Shown here piece after piece: positions 28,802 through 42,332 of a stretch of DNA of 64,000 nucleotides. The DNA comes from Vagococcus entomophilus. Its GTDB lineage: Bacteria; Bacillota; Bacilli; Lactobacillales; Vagococcaceae. Under the pieces are notes generated by a model that was not told the DNA's origin, made no database searches, and saw nothing but the letters and a program-made list of their open reading frames with translations. The position numbers and the translations under genes are program-made. The stretch spans positions 558,001 to 622,000 of the forward strand of contig NZ_NGJZ01000001.1 in assembly GCF_003987595.1 (NCBI RefSeq), given 5' to 3'. Position 1 is the stretch's first letter, and every line of letters starts with the position of its first letter.

Positions 28802-28954
28802 ATGAAGGTGTTCTCCTCCATGGTTTTTAAATCTGGGTATTATATCGGGCGTGTTTTTATTTATTTTCCGTCGATTGTAAGGCAATCTGTCTCTTCTTTA
28901 AAAGTATTAGACAAGTTAGAGGCCAAAAAAATCGAGCACAAAAGAGTTAGGTAA
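28802..28954 (+). CDS. Possible 50-residue small protein (or small RNA) between fhs and the CBS gene
   Basis: In the 370-base gap between fhs and the CBS gene an ATG opens a frame of 50 codons, beginning MKVFSSMVFKSGYYIGRVF. It has a hydrophobic/aromatic centre and a basic end (KKIEHKRVR). Its TAA falls inside the stem of a strong terminator, a common layout for compact small-protein genes. A TATACT element lies about 43 bases upstream of the ATG. Against it: the only Shine-Dalgarno-like sequence, AGGGAAG, is some ten bases away and imperfect. The transcript may alternatively be a noncoding RNA of about 220 bases. I recognise no family. Confidence 0.4.
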   Translation: MKVFSSMVFKSGYYIGRVFIYFPSIVRQSVSSLKVLDKLEAKKIEHKRVR

Positions 28955-28984
28955 AAAGTGGGGCTTTTTACTTAGCTCTTTTTA
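28942..28984 (+). terminator. Strong terminator ending the small transcript
   Basis: A 17-bp stem (28942-28958 with 28964-28980, two G-U pairs), 5-base loop and T-run. Confidence 0.88.
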
Positions 28985-29047
28985 TTATATACTTAAGGTT
29001 GCGGATTTCATGATAGCTAAGAGTGTAAGATGAATGGAGTGGGAGTA

Positions 29048-29746
29048 ATGGGGGAAAAGGCAGAGTTGTTTTTGACAACTTTTAACCGTATTGAAAAGTG
29101 GCTACAAGATCAACTGAACAATCCGAGTAGTATGGGATTTAGTGAGATGACTAGGCGACTCGCAAAAAGAACAGATACTCTAGTGGATGAGTATGAGGAG
29201 GACTTACTTCAGCTTGCCCATCTAAGAAACGCAATTGTCCATGATCGGATTTCTCCTGATTTTGTGATTGCTGAGCCCAATGATTGGGCGGTAAATAAAA
29301 TTTTAGCGATTGAGGCACACTTAACCTCTCCAGAAAGGGTTACGCCAAGATTCGCTAAGCCAGTTACTGGTTTTGAAGAAAATACGGCGTTGACCAAAAT
29401 TTTGGCGATTACTGCAAGTAAGTCTTATTCCCAGTTCCCAATTTATCGACAAGGAGATTTTCTTGGCTTGATTACAGTGCAGGGGTTAGGTTTTTGGCTG
29501 GCAAATCAAAATCAAAAAGGATCTATTGAGCTAAAAGGAAAAGTAGCGAAAGATATTTTAGCTAATGAAAAAAGAAGGGAAAATTATGCGTTTGTGTCAG
29601 CAGATACATACAGTTTTCAGGCGTTGAGAATTTTTCTTAATAATCCAAGAATTGAAGCAATTTTGATCACAAAGGATGGAAATTCTTCTGGGAATTTACT
29701 AGGGATTATTCGACCAAATGATGTGTATTTTTTAGAAAAAAAATGA
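29048..29746 (+). CDS. HEPN-like N-terminal region fused to paired CBS domains
   Basis: A 232-residue cytoplasmic protein. Residues about 1-85 are helical and contain LRNAIVHDR, which fits the R-X4-6-H motif of HEPN-type domains. Residues about 100-230 resemble a CBS domain pair (SQFPIYRQGDFLGLIT and EAILITKDGNSSGNLLGIIRP), a common adenine nucleotide or cyclic dinucleotide sensor. A frame start at 29030 has no ribosome binding site; the ATG at 29048 follows GGAG by eight bases and is preferred. It leads into lspA and rluD with short gaps. Function is unknown; see findings. Confidence 0.72.
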   Translation: MGEKAELFLTTFNRIEKWLQDQLNNPSSMGFSEMTRRLAKRTDTLVDEYEEDLLQLAHLRNAIVHDRISPDFVIAEPNDWAVNKILAIEAHLTSPERVTPRFAKPVTGFEENTALTKILAITASKSYSQFPIYRQGDFLGLITVQGLGFWLANQNQKGSIELKGKVAKDILANEKRRENYAFVSADTYSFQALRIFLNNPRIEAILITKDGNSSGNLLGIIRPNDVYFLEKK

Positions 29747-29770
29747 ATATAAGAAAGAGGATATGAATAA

Positions 29771-30235
29771 ATGATAGGGTATTTAGTGATTTCGCTGATT
29801 ATTGTGATACTAGATCAAGCTTCTAAATTTTGGGTTGTTAAAAATTTGGACTTGGGTGAGCAAATTTTCAACCAAAATGGATTGATTTCTATTACACATA
29901 TTCGAAATAATGGTGCTGCTTGGAGTATACTTGAGGGACAGATGTGGTTCTTTACGGTGATCACCATTGTAGCCGTTGTGGTCGTGCTTTATTTATTATA
30001 TAGAAACATAAACCAGAGCAAGTGGCTAACGGTAGGTTTGTCGCTAATTTTAGGTGGTGCACTTGGGAATTTTATTGATCGTATTCGTTTAGGGTATGTA
30101 GTAGATATGATTCAAATCGATTTTTTTAGATTTCCGATTTTTAATTTGGCGGATACAGCCCTTTCGCTCGGAGTAGTTTGTATTTTAATTTATGTATTAC
30201 TAGATGAAAAAAAGAATAAACAGGTGATGAAATGA
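29771..30235 (+). CDS. lspA: Signal peptidase II
   Basis: Membrane aspartyl protease that removes signal peptides from diacylglyceryl-modified prolipoproteins, acting after Lgt. Of 154 residues, four are membrane spans. The conserved blocks are NNGAAWSI, GGALGNFIDRIRLGYVVDMI (first catalytic Asp) and FNLADTALSLG (second catalytic Asp). It overlaps rluD by four bases, the conserved lspA-rluD pair upstream of pyrR. Confidence 0.96.
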   Translation: MIGYLVISLIIVILDQASKFWVVKNLDLGEQIFNQNGLISITHIRNNGAAWSILEGQMWFFTVITIVAVVVVLYLLYRNINQSKWLTVGLSLILGGALGNFIDRIRLGYVVDMIQIDFFRFPIFNLADTALSLGVVCILIYVLLDEKKNKQVMK

Positions 30236-31140
30236 CAGAACAAATCAAGTTTACAGCAACAACTATCTTAGGTAGAGCAGATAAGGTGATAGCTGAAACC
30301 TATAGGGAGTATACTCGTTCACAAGTTCAGCAGTGGTTAAAAGCTGGCTTTGTTCGAGCAAATGAGGACGTGATTAAGGCCAATTACAAAGTAAAAAGTG
30401 GAGATGTACTCCAAGTAACGATCCCTAAGCCAGAACCCCTAGACCTAGTTGCGCAAGATATTCCGTTGCCGATAGTCTTTGAAGATGAAGAGTTGGTGGT
30501 GGTGAATAAACCTCAAGGGATGGTTGTCCACCCCTCTGCAGGACATCCAAATGGGACGATGGTCAATGCATTGTTGTATCATGTGAAACAATTATCTGGG
30601 ATTAACGATGTGATTCGCCCAGGAATCGTCCATCGAATCGACAAAGATACTTCTGGGTTACTCATGGTTGCTAAAAATGATCAGGCTCATATTGCGCTTG
30701 CACAGCAATTGAAAGATAAGACATCTATGCGTAAATATGTTGCGCTTGTACATGGCGAAATTCCGCATGAAAAAGGGACAATAGATGCTCCGATTGGACG
30801 TTCGAAAACAAATCGAAAAATGCAGGCAGTAATTGAAAATGGGAAAGCTGCGGTAACTCATTTTCAAGTTTTGCAACGCTTTAAAGAGTACACCCTTATC
30901 GAATGTCAGCTTGAAACAGGGCGCACTCATCAGATAAGGGTCCATATGCGTTACATTGGGTATCCTTTGGCTGGGGATCCTTTGTACGGTCCTAAAAAAA
31001 CTTTGGCAGGAAACGGTCAATTTTTACATGCGAAAGTGTTAGGATTTAAACATCCAACGACAAATGAATGGCTGATTTTTGAGGTTCCTCTTCCAGAACT
31101 CTTCCAAAAAACTTTAAAAAATTTAGAGGAAAAAGATTGA
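30232..31140 (+). CDS. rluD: RluD-family pseudouridine synthase
   Basis: Converts uridines to pseudouridine in 23S rRNA. An N-terminal S4 RNA-binding domain (about residues 14-75) is followed by the catalytic domain with HRIDKDTSGLL (catalytic Asp, near residue 135) and a later TGRTHQIRVH motif. The 302-residue length is standard. Its start overlaps lspA, and its stop codon lies inside the -35 hexamer of the pyr promoter. Confidence 0.94.
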   Translation: MTEQIKFTATTILGRADKVIAETYREYTRSQVQQWLKAGFVRANEDVIKANYKVKSGDVLQVTIPKPEPLDLVAQDIPLPIVFEDEELVVVNKPQGMVVHPSAGHPNGTMVNALLYHVKQLSGINDVIRPGIVHRIDKDTSGLLMVAKNDQAHIALAQQLKDKTSMRKYVALVHGEIPHEKGTIDAPIGRSKTNRKMQAVIENGKAAVTHFQVLQRFKEYTLIECQLETGRTHQIRVHMRYIGYPLAGDPLYGPKKTLAGNGQFLHAKVLGFKHPTTNEWLIFEVPLPELFQKTLKNLEEKD

Positions 31141-31165
31141 TTTTATTAAGAAAACGCGTTATGAT
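31137..31165 (+). promoter_or_regulatory. Promoter of the pyr operon
   Basis: TTGATT (31137-31142), 17-base spacer, TATGAT (31160-31165). The -35 overlaps the rluD stop codon. Confidence 0.82.
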
Positions 31166-31189
31166 GACTTAGAAAATAAATCCTTTAAG

Positions 31190-31300
31190 AATAGTCCAGA
31201 GAGGCTAAGAAGGAATGAAGAGACAGTTTGCGGTGCAAATATGTCCAGATACATACACTGTATGCTCATTCCTCCTGCCTGTCATAGGTAGGAGTTTTTT
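31190..31300 (+). promoter_or_regulatory. PyrR-dependent attenuator upstream of pyrR
   Basis: AGTCCAGAGAGGCT (from 31193) is the conserved PyrR-binding loop of the anti-antiterminator. Downstream, CTCCTGCCT (31272-31280) pairs with AGGTAGGAG (31286-31294) followed by six T, forming the terminator. When UMP-bound PyrR holds the binding loop, the terminator forms and the operon is shut down. Confidence 0.9.
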
Positions 31301-31328
31301 ATTGTAAATTCTAAAGGAAATCTTGTAG

Positions 31329-31877
<549 letters not shown>

Positions 31878-31893
31878 ATAGTTGCTTTTTAAC

Positions 31894-32006
31894 TGAGTAC
31901 AGAGAGACTGAGAAAAGCTTGATTTCAAGAAAGACGGATGGAAGAAATCCGGGAGTTCTTGATCTTTTGCCAAACCTCGTTTCTAAATAGAACGAGGATT
32001 TTTTTT
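31894..32006 (+). promoter_or_regulatory. Second PyrR attenuator, between pyrR and pyrP
   Basis: AGTACAGAGAGACTGAGAA (from 31896) is a second copy of the PyrR-binding loop. CCTCGTT (31975-31981) pairs with AACGAGG (31991-31997), followed by eight T. This gives a second UMP-controlled checkpoint before the transport and biosynthetic genes. Confidence 0.87.
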
Positions 32007-32031
32007 CCAAAAATTTTGAAGGAGCGATAAG

Positions 32032-33306
32032 ATGGAACAAGAATTTAGAAATGAAGAGGTTGTTTTAGATATACACGACAAACCACAGCCGTTACAGTGG
32101 TTAGGACTAAGTTTACAGCATTTATTTACAATGTTTGGTGCAACGGTTTTGGTTCCCATTTTAGTTGGAATCGATCCAGGAATTGCTCTCTTAAGTTCAG
32201 GGATCGGAACACTTGTGCATATGGCGATTACAAAAGGAAAAATTCCAGCTTATCTTGGAAGTAGTTTTGCTTATATTACAGCAATGAAATTATTGAATCA
32301 GTCTTCTGGATATGAAGCAATTGCACAAGGTGCCATTGCAACAGGACTTATTTATGTCATCGTCTCTTTATTAGTAAAGAAGTTTGGTGCGAACTGGATT
32401 GATAAAATTTTGCCTCCTGTTGTTGTAGGACCGGTCATCATGGTAATTGGTCTTGGGCTGGCAGCCAATACGGCAAATCAAGCGATGTATGATCACAACG
32501 TGTATAGCCCCAAATTTATAGTGGTCGCGCTAATTACACTTGCAGTAACACTATTCTTCAATATGTATCTAAAAGGATTTTTAGGACTTATCCCGATTTT
32601 ATTGGGCATTATCGTAGGGTATGTGGTTGCACTTGCTTTTGGAATTGTTGATGTCGAACCCATCAAACAAGCAGCGTGGCTTTCTCTCCCAAATTTTGAA
32701 GTTCCTTATGTCAATTATCATCCGACTTTGCACCTTGGTGCAATTCTGACTATGGCGCCAATTGCGTTTGTGACCATGACGGAACATTTGGGGCACCTAA
32801 TGGTTTTAAATAAATTAACAAAACGAGATTTTTTCAAAGATCCTGGACTTTCGCGAACGATTATGGGAGATGGGGTTGCTCAAATGACGGCTGGCTTAAT
32901 TGGTGGACCTCCTGTTACGACTTATGGTGAAAATATTGGGGTGCTAGCCATTACCCGTGTGCATAGTGTCTATGTAATTGGTGGAGCAGCTGTGCTAGCA
33001 ATTCTTCTAGGATTTGTTGGGAAAATTACTGCGCTCATTCATAGTATTCCTAATCCCGTGATTGCGGGTGTCAGTTTTATCCTGTTTGGAGTGATTGCTT
33101 CTAGTGGCTTAAAAATTATTGTAGACAACAAGATTGATTTTGACAAAAAACGTAACCTACTGATTGTGTCAGTGATTTTAGTTGTTGGAATCGGAGGGTT
33201 AACCTTCAACTTTGGAGCGCTCGCACTCGAGGGGATGGCACTTGCAACAATCTTTGGTGTCCTGATGAATGCAATACTACCCCAAGTTGCTAAAAGTGAA
33301 GAATAG
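32032..33306 (+). CDS. pyrP: Uracil permease
   Basis: Membrane symporter of the NCS2/NAT family, 424 residues with about 12-14 hydrophobic spans. Family blocks include SLQHLFTMFGATVLVPILVG at the N-terminus, TMTEHLGHLM near residue 245 and GGPPVTTYGENIG near residue 293. Position after pyrR and its own attenuator matches PyrP. It imports uracil for salvage when de novo synthesis is off. Confidence 0.95.
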   Translation: MEQEFRNEEVVLDIHDKPQPLQWLGLSLQHLFTMFGATVLVPILVGIDPGIALLSSGIGTLVHMAITKGKIPAYLGSSFAYITAMKLLNQSSGYEAIAQGAIATGLIYVIVSLLVKKFGANWIDKILPPVVVGPVIMVIGLGLAANTANQAMYDHNVYSPKFIVVALITLAVTLFFNMYLKGFLGLIPILLGIIVGYVVALAFGIVDVEPIKQAAWLSLPNFEVPYVNYHPTLHLGAILTMAPIAFVTMTEHLGHLMVLNKLTKRDFFKDPGLSRTIMGDGVAQMTAGLIGGPPVTTYGENIGVLAITRVHSVYVIGGAAVLAILLGFVGKITALIHSIPNPVIAGVSFILFGVIASSGLKIIVDNKIDFDKKRNLLIVSVILVVGIGGLTFNFGALALEGMALATIFGVLMNAILPQVAKSEE

Positions 33307-33333
33307 ACAGAACTGAGTCAAAGGAGGAGCAAA

Positions 33334-34260
33334 ATGATCATTACATCTGAAAAAATCAGCTTAAAACATTTGCTGACGGTTGAAGTGTTAAGCAATCAAG
33401 AAGTGCTAGGTTTAATTAAACGAGCACAAGAGTTTAAACAAGGTGCAACCTGGCAGCCGAAGAAAAAACAATATTTTGTTGCAAACTTATTTTTTGAAAA
33501 TAGTACGCGAACACATAAGAGTTTTGAAGTGGCAGAAAAGAAGTTAGGCGTTGATGTAATTGAGTTTGATGCCTCAAGTAGCTCAGTCAGTAAAGGTGAA
33601 TCGCTTTATGATACAGTTCTGACAATGTCTGCAATTGGGATGGACGCTGTAGTCATTCGGCATAGTGATGAAAATTATTACCATTCGTTGATTGATAGTA
33701 AAACAATTGGGTGCTCTATTATCAACGGAGGAGATGGCAGCGGGCAACATCCTTCTCAGTGCTTGCTTGACCTATTAACGATTTATGAAGAGTTTGGACG
33801 ATTTGAAGGTCTCAAAGTAGCAATTGTTGGAGACATTCAACATTCGCGTGTCGCAAAATCAAATATGCAGCTTTTAAAACGGTTAGGCGCAGAAATTTAT
33901 TTCTCAGGTCCTAAAGAGTGGTATGAAGAAAAGTATGAAGCGTTCGGTCACTATCTAGCATTAGATGAACTTGTTGAAATAGTGGACGTCATGATGATGC
34001 TACGAGTACAGCATGAGCGACATGATACCAAAGAAAATTTTTCGAAAGAAGAGTATCACAAAACTTATGGTCTAACAGAAGAGCGAGCGAAAAAAATGAA
34101 AGAAACAGCAATTATTATGCATCCAGCTCCGGTTAATCGCGATGTTGAGCTGGCAGATCGCTTAGTTGAAAGTAAACAGTCTAGGATTGTTGAGCAGATG
34201 CATAATGGCGTATATATGCGGATGGCAATAGTAGAAGCCATCCTTGAAGGAAGGGTGTAA
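33334..34260 (+). CDS. pyrB: Aspartate carbamoyltransferase, catalytic chain
   Basis: Condenses carbamoyl phosphate and aspartate. The carbamoyl phosphate site [20 protein letters not shown] near residue 51 and the [14 protein letters not shown] loop identify it; 308 residues is normal and there is no regulatory chain gene. Only 27 bases separate it from pyrP, so the third PyrR attenuator seen at this site in Bacillus is absent. Confidence 0.96.
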   Translation: MIITSEKISLKHLLTVEVLSNQEVLGLIKRAQEFKQGATWQPKKKQYFVANLFFENSTRTHKSFEVAEKKLGVDVIEFDASSSSVSKGESLYDTVLTMSAIGMDAVVIRHSDENYYHSLIDSKTIGCSIINGGDGSGQHPSQCLLDLLTIYEEFGRFEGLKVAIVGDIQHSRVAKSNMQLLKRLGAEIYFSGPKEWYEEKYEAFGHYLALDELVEIVDVMMMLRVQHERHDTKENFSKEEYHKTYGLTEERAKKMKETAIIMHPAPVNRDVELADRLVESKQSRIVEQMHNGVYMRMAIVEAILEGRV

Positions 34261-34262
34261 AA

Positions 34263-35555
34263 ATGAATAAACTAATAAAAAACGGGAAAATGGTTGATAA
34301 AAACAATCAATTGGTCGATGTAGATTTATGGATTAAAGATCAAAAAATCAACGCGGTGGGTAGGAATTTTGAACAAACCGGCGTTCATTTTGACGAAGTA
34401 TACGATGCACAAGGAGGGTTAATTACACCTGGACTAGTTGATGTGCATGTTCATTTTAGAGAACCAGGTTTTACCCACAAAGAAACGATTGAGACTGGGA
34501 GTAAAGCAGCTGCTCGGGGTGGGTTTACAACTGTGTGTGCCATGCCCAATCTTAACCCTGTACCCGATACAGCAGAAAAGCTAGTGAAAGTGCAAAAAAT
34601 TATTGAACGAGATGCATGTGTAAAAGTTTTGCAATATGCTCCTATAACTGAAGAACTTCGAAGCGAGACACTGGTTAATTATCAAGCACTAAAAGATGCA
34701 GGGGCATTTGCTTTTACCAATGATGGTGTTGGAGTTCAAACAGCGGGTACAATGTATCTAGCTATGAAAGAAGCGGTGGCACTAAATATGGCCATTGTCG
34801 CACATACAGAAGATGAATCCTTACTATTTGGTGGTGTTATGCATAAAGGAAAAGTTTCTGAAAGTCTGGGACTTCCTGGGATTATGAACGCGACAGAAGC
34901 TTCTCAGATTGCTAGAGATGTAATCCTGGCTGAAGAAACGGGCGTTCACTATCACATTTGCCATGTTTCGACAGAAGCCAGCGTTCGCGTTATTCGGGAT
35001 GCAAAAAAGGCGGGAATCCATGTAACCGCAGAAGTTTGTCCGCACCATTTAATTTTAACTGATGAAGATATCCCAGGAGACATTGGCAATTACAAGATGA
35101 ACCCACCACTTAGAAGCAGTCGTGATCAAGCTGCTTTGATTGAAGGATTATTGGATGGAACCATTGACTGTATTTCCACCGATCACGCTCCTCACAGTCA
35201 TGAAGAAAAGAATCAATCGATGCGAAAAGCAGCCTTTGGCATTGTTGGAAGTGAAACAGCCTTCTCATTGATGTATACGGAGTTTGTTGAAAAAGGCATC
35301 TTTACGTTAGAACAAGTAGTGGATTGGATGACGAAAAAGCCAGCTGAAGTTTTCAATCTTGAAGCAGGAACACTTCAAATCGGGGCAAATGCAGATATTG
35401 CTATCTATGATTTGAACCATAGTGAACCGATTGATGACCGAAAATTTGAGTCAAAAGCAAATAATACCCCATTTATCGGCAAAGAAGTGAAAGGCAATAC
35501 CTTGATGACTTTTGTCAATGGTCAAAGAGTTTGGAGCAAGGAGGACAGTGAATGA
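34263..35555 (+). CDS. pyrC: Dihydroorotase
   Basis: Zinc amidohydrolase cyclising carbamoyl aspartate to dihydroorotate. [15 protein letters not shown] holds the first metal-binding histidines near residue 60, and [14 protein letters not shown] near residue 302 carries the catalytic aspartate. The 430-residue class I length is typical for Firmicutes. It begins two bases after pyrB and overlaps carA by four. Confidence 0.96.
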   Translation: MNKLIKNGKMVDKNNQLVDVDLWIKDQKINAVGRNFEQTGVHFDEVYDAQGGLITPGLVDVHVHFREPGFTHKETIETGSKAAARGGFTTVCAMPNLNPVPDTAEKLVKVQKIIERDACVKVLQYAPITEELRSETLVNYQALKDAGAFAFTNDGVGVQTAGTMYLAMKEAVALNMAIVAHTEDESLLFGGVMHKGKVSESLGLPGIMNATEASQIARDVILAEETGVHYHICHVSTEASVRVIRDAKKAGIHVTAEVCPHHLILTDEDIPGDIGNYKMNPPLRSSRDQAALIEGLLDGTIDCISTDHAPHSHEEKNQSMRKAAFGIVGSETAFSLMYTEFVEKGIFTLEQVVDWMTKKPAEVFNLEAGTLQIGANADIAIYDLNHSEPIDDRKFESKANNTPFIGKEVKGNTLMTFVNGQRVWSKEDSE

Positions 35556-36631
35556 AACGCTTATTAATATTAGAGGATGGAACTGTTTTTGAAGGAATTG
35601 GCTTTGGCGCTGACAGCAGCGTTACAGGTGAAGTTGTCTTTACTACAAGTATGACCGGGTATCAAGAAACGATTACGGATCAAAGTTTTAACGGTCAGAT
35701 GATTACTTTCACGTATCCAATGGTTGGAAATTATGGCATTAATCGAGATGATTATGAGTCAATTGCACCTACTTGTAAAGGCGTAATTGTGAAAGAACAT
35801 GCCCGCGTTGCCTCCAATTGGCGAAATACCATGACGCTCGATGAATTTTTAAAAAGAAAAGGAATTCCAGGAATATCCGGTATTGATACTAGGATGTTGA
35901 CGAGAAAATTACGCTCAGTTGGAACCATGAGAGGGAGCATCATTGATGTTGTGCAAGATGTAGAACACGCCTTTGATCAATTGAAAGCCACGGTATTACC
36001 TCGTGATCAAGTGAAACAAGTTTCTACAACGAAGCCTTATCCAAGTCCTGGTATCGGTCGAAATGTCGTCGTTTTGGACTACGGATTAAAGCACAGTATT
36101 TTACGAGAGCTGAGCAAGCGCGAGTGTAATATTACGGTGCTGCCCTACAATACGGATGCACAAACAATCTTAGACTTGCATCCTGATGGGGTGATGTTAA
36201 CCAATGGACCAGGAGATCCAAAAGATGTCCCAGAAGCCATTGAAACCATCCAAAAAATTCAAGGGAAAGTGCCAATTTTTGGTATTTGTTTGGGCCACCA
36301 ACTATTTGCACTAGCAAATGGAGCCAATACATTCAAAATGAAATTTGGCCATCGTGGGTTAAACCATCCAGTCAAAGAAATTGCGACAGGAAAAATTGAT
36401 TTTACGTCACAAAACCATGGATATGCGGTGGACGAGCGTTCCATTGATCCAGAAAAACTATTTGTGACACATATTGAACTAAATGATGGGACGGTTGAAG
36501 GGATTAGACACCGCCAATTTCCAGCTTTTACGGTTCAATTTCATCCGGATGCAGCACCCGGACCACATGATGCACTTCATCTCTTTGATGAATTTATGGA
36601 ATTAATGGATGCATGGAAGGAGCAAGTTTAA
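35552..36631 (+). CDS. carA: Carbamoyl-phosphate synthase, small (glutaminase) subunit
   Basis: Hydrolyses glutamine and passes ammonia to CarB. The N-terminal small-subunit domain contains [19 protein letters not shown]. The class I amidotransferase domain has the nucleophile Cys246 in GICLGHQLF and His331 in FHPD. The third triad position, usually Glu in HPE, reads Asp333 here (codon GAT at 36548-36550). Length 359 is normal. It overlaps pyrC by four bases and carB by one (TAATG), so translation is coupled. Confidence 0.95.
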   Translation: MKRLLILEDGTVFEGIGFGADSSVTGEVVFTTSMTGYQETITDQSFNGQMITFTYPMVGNYGINRDDYESIAPTCKGVIVKEHARVASNWRNTMTLDEFLKRKGIPGISGIDTRMLTRKLRSVGTMRGSIIDVVQDVEHAFDQLKATVLPRDQVKQVSTTKPYPSPGIGRNVVVLDYGLKHSILRELSKRECNITVLPYNTDAQTILDLHPDGVMLTNGPGDPKDVPEAIETIQKIQGKVPIFGICLGHQLFALANGANTFKMKFGHRGLNHPVKEIATGKIDFTSQNHGYAVDERSIDPEKLFVTHIELNDGTVEGIRHRQFPAFTVQFHPDAAPGPHDALHLFDEFMELMDAWKEQV

Positions 36632-39600
36632 TGCCAAAAAGAACAGATATTAAAAAAATCATGGTGATTGGTTCAGGCCCAATTGTTATAGGGCAAGCCG
36701 CAGAGTTTGACTACGCTGGAACCCAGGCCTGTCTTGCTCTTAAAGAAGAAGGCTATGAGGTTGTACTTGTGAATTCTAATCCAGCTACGATCATGACAGA
36801 CAAAGAAATCGCATCAAAGGTGTATATTGAGCCAATTACTTTAGAATTTGTTTCACGTATTTTAAGAAAAGAACGTCCAGATGCGCTACTTCCTACTTTA
36901 GGTGGACAAACTGGGTTGAACATGGCGATGGAGCTTTCAGAATCAGGAATATTGGATGAGCTAGAAATTGAATTACTCGGCACTAAGTTAAGCGCAATTG
37001 ATCAAGCAGAAGATCGGGATTTGTTCAAAAAATTAATGGAAGAGTTAGAGCAACCCATACCAGAAAGTGACATTGTGCATACTGTAGAAGAAGCCCTTAC
37101 ATTTGCAGATAAAATCGGCTTTCCTGTGATTGTGCGACCAGCGTTCACACTTGGTGGAACAGGTGGAGGTATGTGTGATACAAAAGAGGAACTCATTGAA
37201 ATTGCAACAAATGGGTTGAAACTCTCGCCCGTAACACAATGTCTAATTGAAAAAAGTATTGCAGGTTTTAAAGAAATTGAATACGAAGTGATGCGTGACT
37301 CCCATGATAACGCGATTGTCGTATGTAACATGGAGAATTTTGATCCAGTTGGGATTCATACGGGCGATTCGATTGTTTTTGCTCCTAGTCAAACCTTGTC
37401 TGATTATGAGTATCAAATGCTTAGAGATGCCTCATTAAAAATTATTCGCGCTTTGAAAATTGAGGGCGGATGTAACGTTCAACTGGCACTAGATCCACAT
37501 AGCTTTGACTATTACGTCATTGAAGTCAATCCCCGCGTTAGTCGTTCCTCTGCACTTGCAAGTAAAGCAACAGGTTATCCAATCGCCAAACTTGCTGCCA
37601 AAATTGCAGTTGGCTTGACATTAGATGAGATGAAAAATCCTGTTACAGGAACGACTTATGCAGAGTTTGAGCCTGCGCTAGATTATGTAGTGTCCAAGAT
37701 TCCACGTTGGCCATTTGATAAGTTTGAAAATGGAGAACGACGCTTAGGAACACAGATGAAGGCAACAGGAGAAGTGATGGCCATTGGTCGTAATATTGAA
37801 GAATCACTACTAAAAGCTGTTCGTTCTTTAGAAATTGGCACGTATCATAATGAAATAAAGGAATTAGAAGAGGTATCTGACGAAATTTTAACGGAAAAAA
37901 TGGTTAAAGCTCAAGATGATCGCTTATTCTATGTTTCGGAGGCAATCCGTCGTGATTATCCAATCGAAGAGCTAGCAGAGTTAACCAAAATTGATTTGTT
38001 CTTTTTGGATAAGTTGCTACATATTGTTGAAATTGAAAAAGAACTTGCGGAAAATCCGGGTAGCATAGAATTGCTAAAACTTGCGAAACAAAATGGCTTT
38101 ACCGATAAAAAGATTGCGGAGCTGTGGCAGATCGGTACAAATGAAGTAACGGAGATTCGCATGGCGCAAAAAATTCGACCTGTCTATAAAATGGTAGATA
38201 CCTGTGCGGCTGAGTTTGAGTCCCACACTCCTTATTTTTATAGCACTTATGAGCAAGAAAATGAGAGCAAAGTCTCGAGTAAGGAATCCATCTTAGTGCT
38301 TGGTTCTGGTCCTATTCGGATTGGACAAGGCGTTGAATTTGACTATGCAACGGTCCATTCAGTCAAGGCCATTCAAGAAGCAGGGTATGAAGCGATTATT
38401 ATGAATAGCAATCCCGAAACCGTTTCGACTGATTTTTCAATCTCTGATAAGCTTTACTTTGAACCTCTTACATTTGAAGATGTATTAAATGTGATCGAAC
38501 TTGAAAAGCCAAGTGGTGTGATTGTCCAATTCGGTGGACAAACAGCAATCAACCTAGCAGAACCACTAAACAAGGCTGGTGTTAACATTATTGGTACGAC
38601 CATTGAAGACTTGGACCGTGCCGAAAACCGTGATTTGTTTGAACAAGCATTGAAAGAGTTGAATATTCCTCAACCTCCAGGAGATACCGCAACAAGCGAG
38701 AGCGAAGCAGTAATAATTGCAGAGCGTATCGGATATCCCGTTTTAGTTCGGCCAAGCTATGTACTCGGGGGTCGCGCAATGGAAATCGTCGACAACAAGG
38801 CTGATCTTGAGAATTACATGCGCCATGCTGTCAAGGCTTCACCAGAACATCCAGTCTTGGTCGATCGTTACCTTGTAGGGAAAGAGTGTGAAGTAGATGC
38901 GATTAGTGATGGAAAAGATGTTTTGATTCCAGGAATTATGGAGCATATTGAGCGTGCGGGTGTTCATTCGGGCGATTCAATGGCCGTTTATCCACCACAG
39001 ATTTTGTCGCAAGAAATTCAAGACACGATTGCAGATTATACTAAGCGCTTAGCTCTTGGGCTAAATTGTTTAGGCATGATGAACATCCAGTTTGTTATTC
39101 ACGAAGGAAAAGTGTATGTGATTGAGGTAAATCCTAGAGCGAGCAGGACAGTTCCATTTTTAAGCAAAGTAACAGGTATCCCGATGGCTCAAGTAGCGAC
39201 ACAGTTAATTTTAGGGAAAACTTTACGAGAGCTGGGCTATAAAGATGGTTTGTATCCAGAAAGTCAGATGGTTCATATTAAAGCTCCAGTATTTTCTTTT
39301 GCAAAATTACAAAGAGTAGACACTTACTTGGGACCTGAGATGAAATCAACCGGTGAAGTTATGGGCAGTGATACAAATCTGGATAAAGCCATGTACAAAG
39401 TATTTGAAGCAAGTGGCTTACATTTGCCAGATTATGGTTCAGTTTTATTCACGATTTCGAACGATGCGAAAGCAGAAGCATTGGTTTTGGCTAAAAGATT
39501 TGTTGAGATTGGCTATACTTTAAGAGCAACCAAAGGCACTGCAGCATATTTCCGTACGCATAATCTTCAAGTCCATGAAGTGGCAAAAATCAGCGAGTCC

Positions 39601-39810
39601 TCTGAGCAAAACATTTTGGATATTATCCGAAAAGGCAAAGTTCAAGCAGTAGTGAATACGATGGATAAAACGCGGACACCAAGTTCAGAAGGATTTTTAG
39701 TTCGACGTGAAGCGGTGGAAAATGGTGTTTCGCTCTTTACCTCGCTCGATACAGCTAGTGCCATGCTTGGTGTTTTAGAATCACGTTCGTTTTCAACTTG
39801 TGAATTGTAA
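36631..39810 (+). CDS. carB: Carbamoyl-phosphate synthase, large subunit
   Basis: Uses bicarbonate, ammonia and two ATP to make carbamoyl phosphate. The two homologous halves are evident from repeated [19 protein letters not shown] near residue 16 and [20 protein letters not shown] near residue 560, each with ATP-grasp motifs. The C-terminal MGS-like domain ends the 1,059 residues. The longest frame starts six codons earlier, but the ATG at 36631 has AAGGAG and matches the family N-terminus MPKRTDIKK. Its bicarbonate need connects it with the carbonic anhydrase at the operon end. Confidence 0.96.
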   Translation: MPKRTDIKKIMVIGSGPIVIGQAAEFDYAGTQACLALKEEGYEVVLVNSNPATIMTDKEIASKVYIEPITLEFVSRILRKERPDALLPTLGGQTGLNMAMELSESGILDELEIELLGTKLSAIDQAEDRDLFKKLMEELEQPIPESDIVHTVEEALTFADKIGFPVIVRPAFTLGGTGGGMCDTKEELIEIATNGLKLSPVTQCLIEKSIAGFKEIEYEVMRDSHDNAIVVCNMENFDPVGIHTGDSIVFAPSQTLSDYEYQMLRDASLKIIRALKIEGGCNVQLALDPHSFDYYVIEVNPRVSRSSALASKATGYPIAKLAAKIAVGLTLDEMKNPVTGTTYAEFEPALDYVVSKIPRWPFDKFENGERRLGTQMKATGEVMAIGRNIEESLLKAVRSLEIGTYHNEIKELEEVSDEILTEKMVKAQDDRLFYVSEAIRRDYPIEELAELTKIDLFFLDKLLHIVEIEKELAENPGSIELLKLAKQNGFTDKKIAELWQIGTNEVTEIRMAQKIRPVYKMVDTCAAEFESHTPYFYSTYEQENESKVSSKESILVLGSGPIRIGQGVEFDYATVHSVKAIQEAGYEAIIMNSNPETVSTDFSISDKLYFEPLTFEDVLNVIELEKPSGVIVQFGGQTAINLAEPLNKAGVNIIGTTIEDLDRAENRDLFEQALKELNIPQPPGDTATSESEAVIIAERIGYPVLVRPSYVLGGRAMEIVDNKADLENYMRHAVKASPEHPVLVDRYLVGKECEVDAISDGKDVLIPGIMEHIERAGVHSGDSMAVYPPQILSQEIQDTIADYTKRLALGLNCLGMMNIQFVIHEGKVYVIEVNPRASRTVPFLSKVTGIPMAQVATQLILGKTLRELGYKDGLYPESQMVHIKAPVFSFAKLQRVDTYLGPEMKSTGEVMGSDTNLDKAMYKVFEASGLHLPDYGSVLFTISNDAKAEALVLAKRFVEIGYTLRATKGTAAYFRTHNLQVHEVAKISESSEQNILDIIRKGKVQAVVNTMDKTRTPSSEGFLVRREAVENGVSLFTSLDTASAMLGVLESRSFSTCEL

Positions 39811-39833
39811 TCAGTGCATCCTCTAATCAGAAT

Positions 39834-39866
39834 CTAGCCAATCTTTTAAAAGTTGGCTAGGTTTTA
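39834..39866 (+). terminator. Hairpin between carB and pyrK, possible weak internal terminator
   Basis: CTAGCCAA (39834-39841) pairs with TTGGCTAG (39853-39860); CTTT/AAAG can extend the stem inward. GTTTTAAT follows, a short U-run. It lies in a 109-base gap, the longest inside the biosynthetic part of the operon. It could lower expression of the distal genes or stabilise the mRNA end. Confidence 0.4.
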
Positions 39867-39919
39867 ATATGCAGAGAAATGCTAGAGAAGTACCCTACGA
39901 AAATGAAGGAGGAACAATA

Positions 39920-42324
<2,405 letters not shown>

Positions 42325-42332
<8 letters not shown>

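Noticed and set aside
28802-28954. Interpretation of the small frame as part of the CBS protein
   Set aside because: A strong terminator and stop codon separate them.
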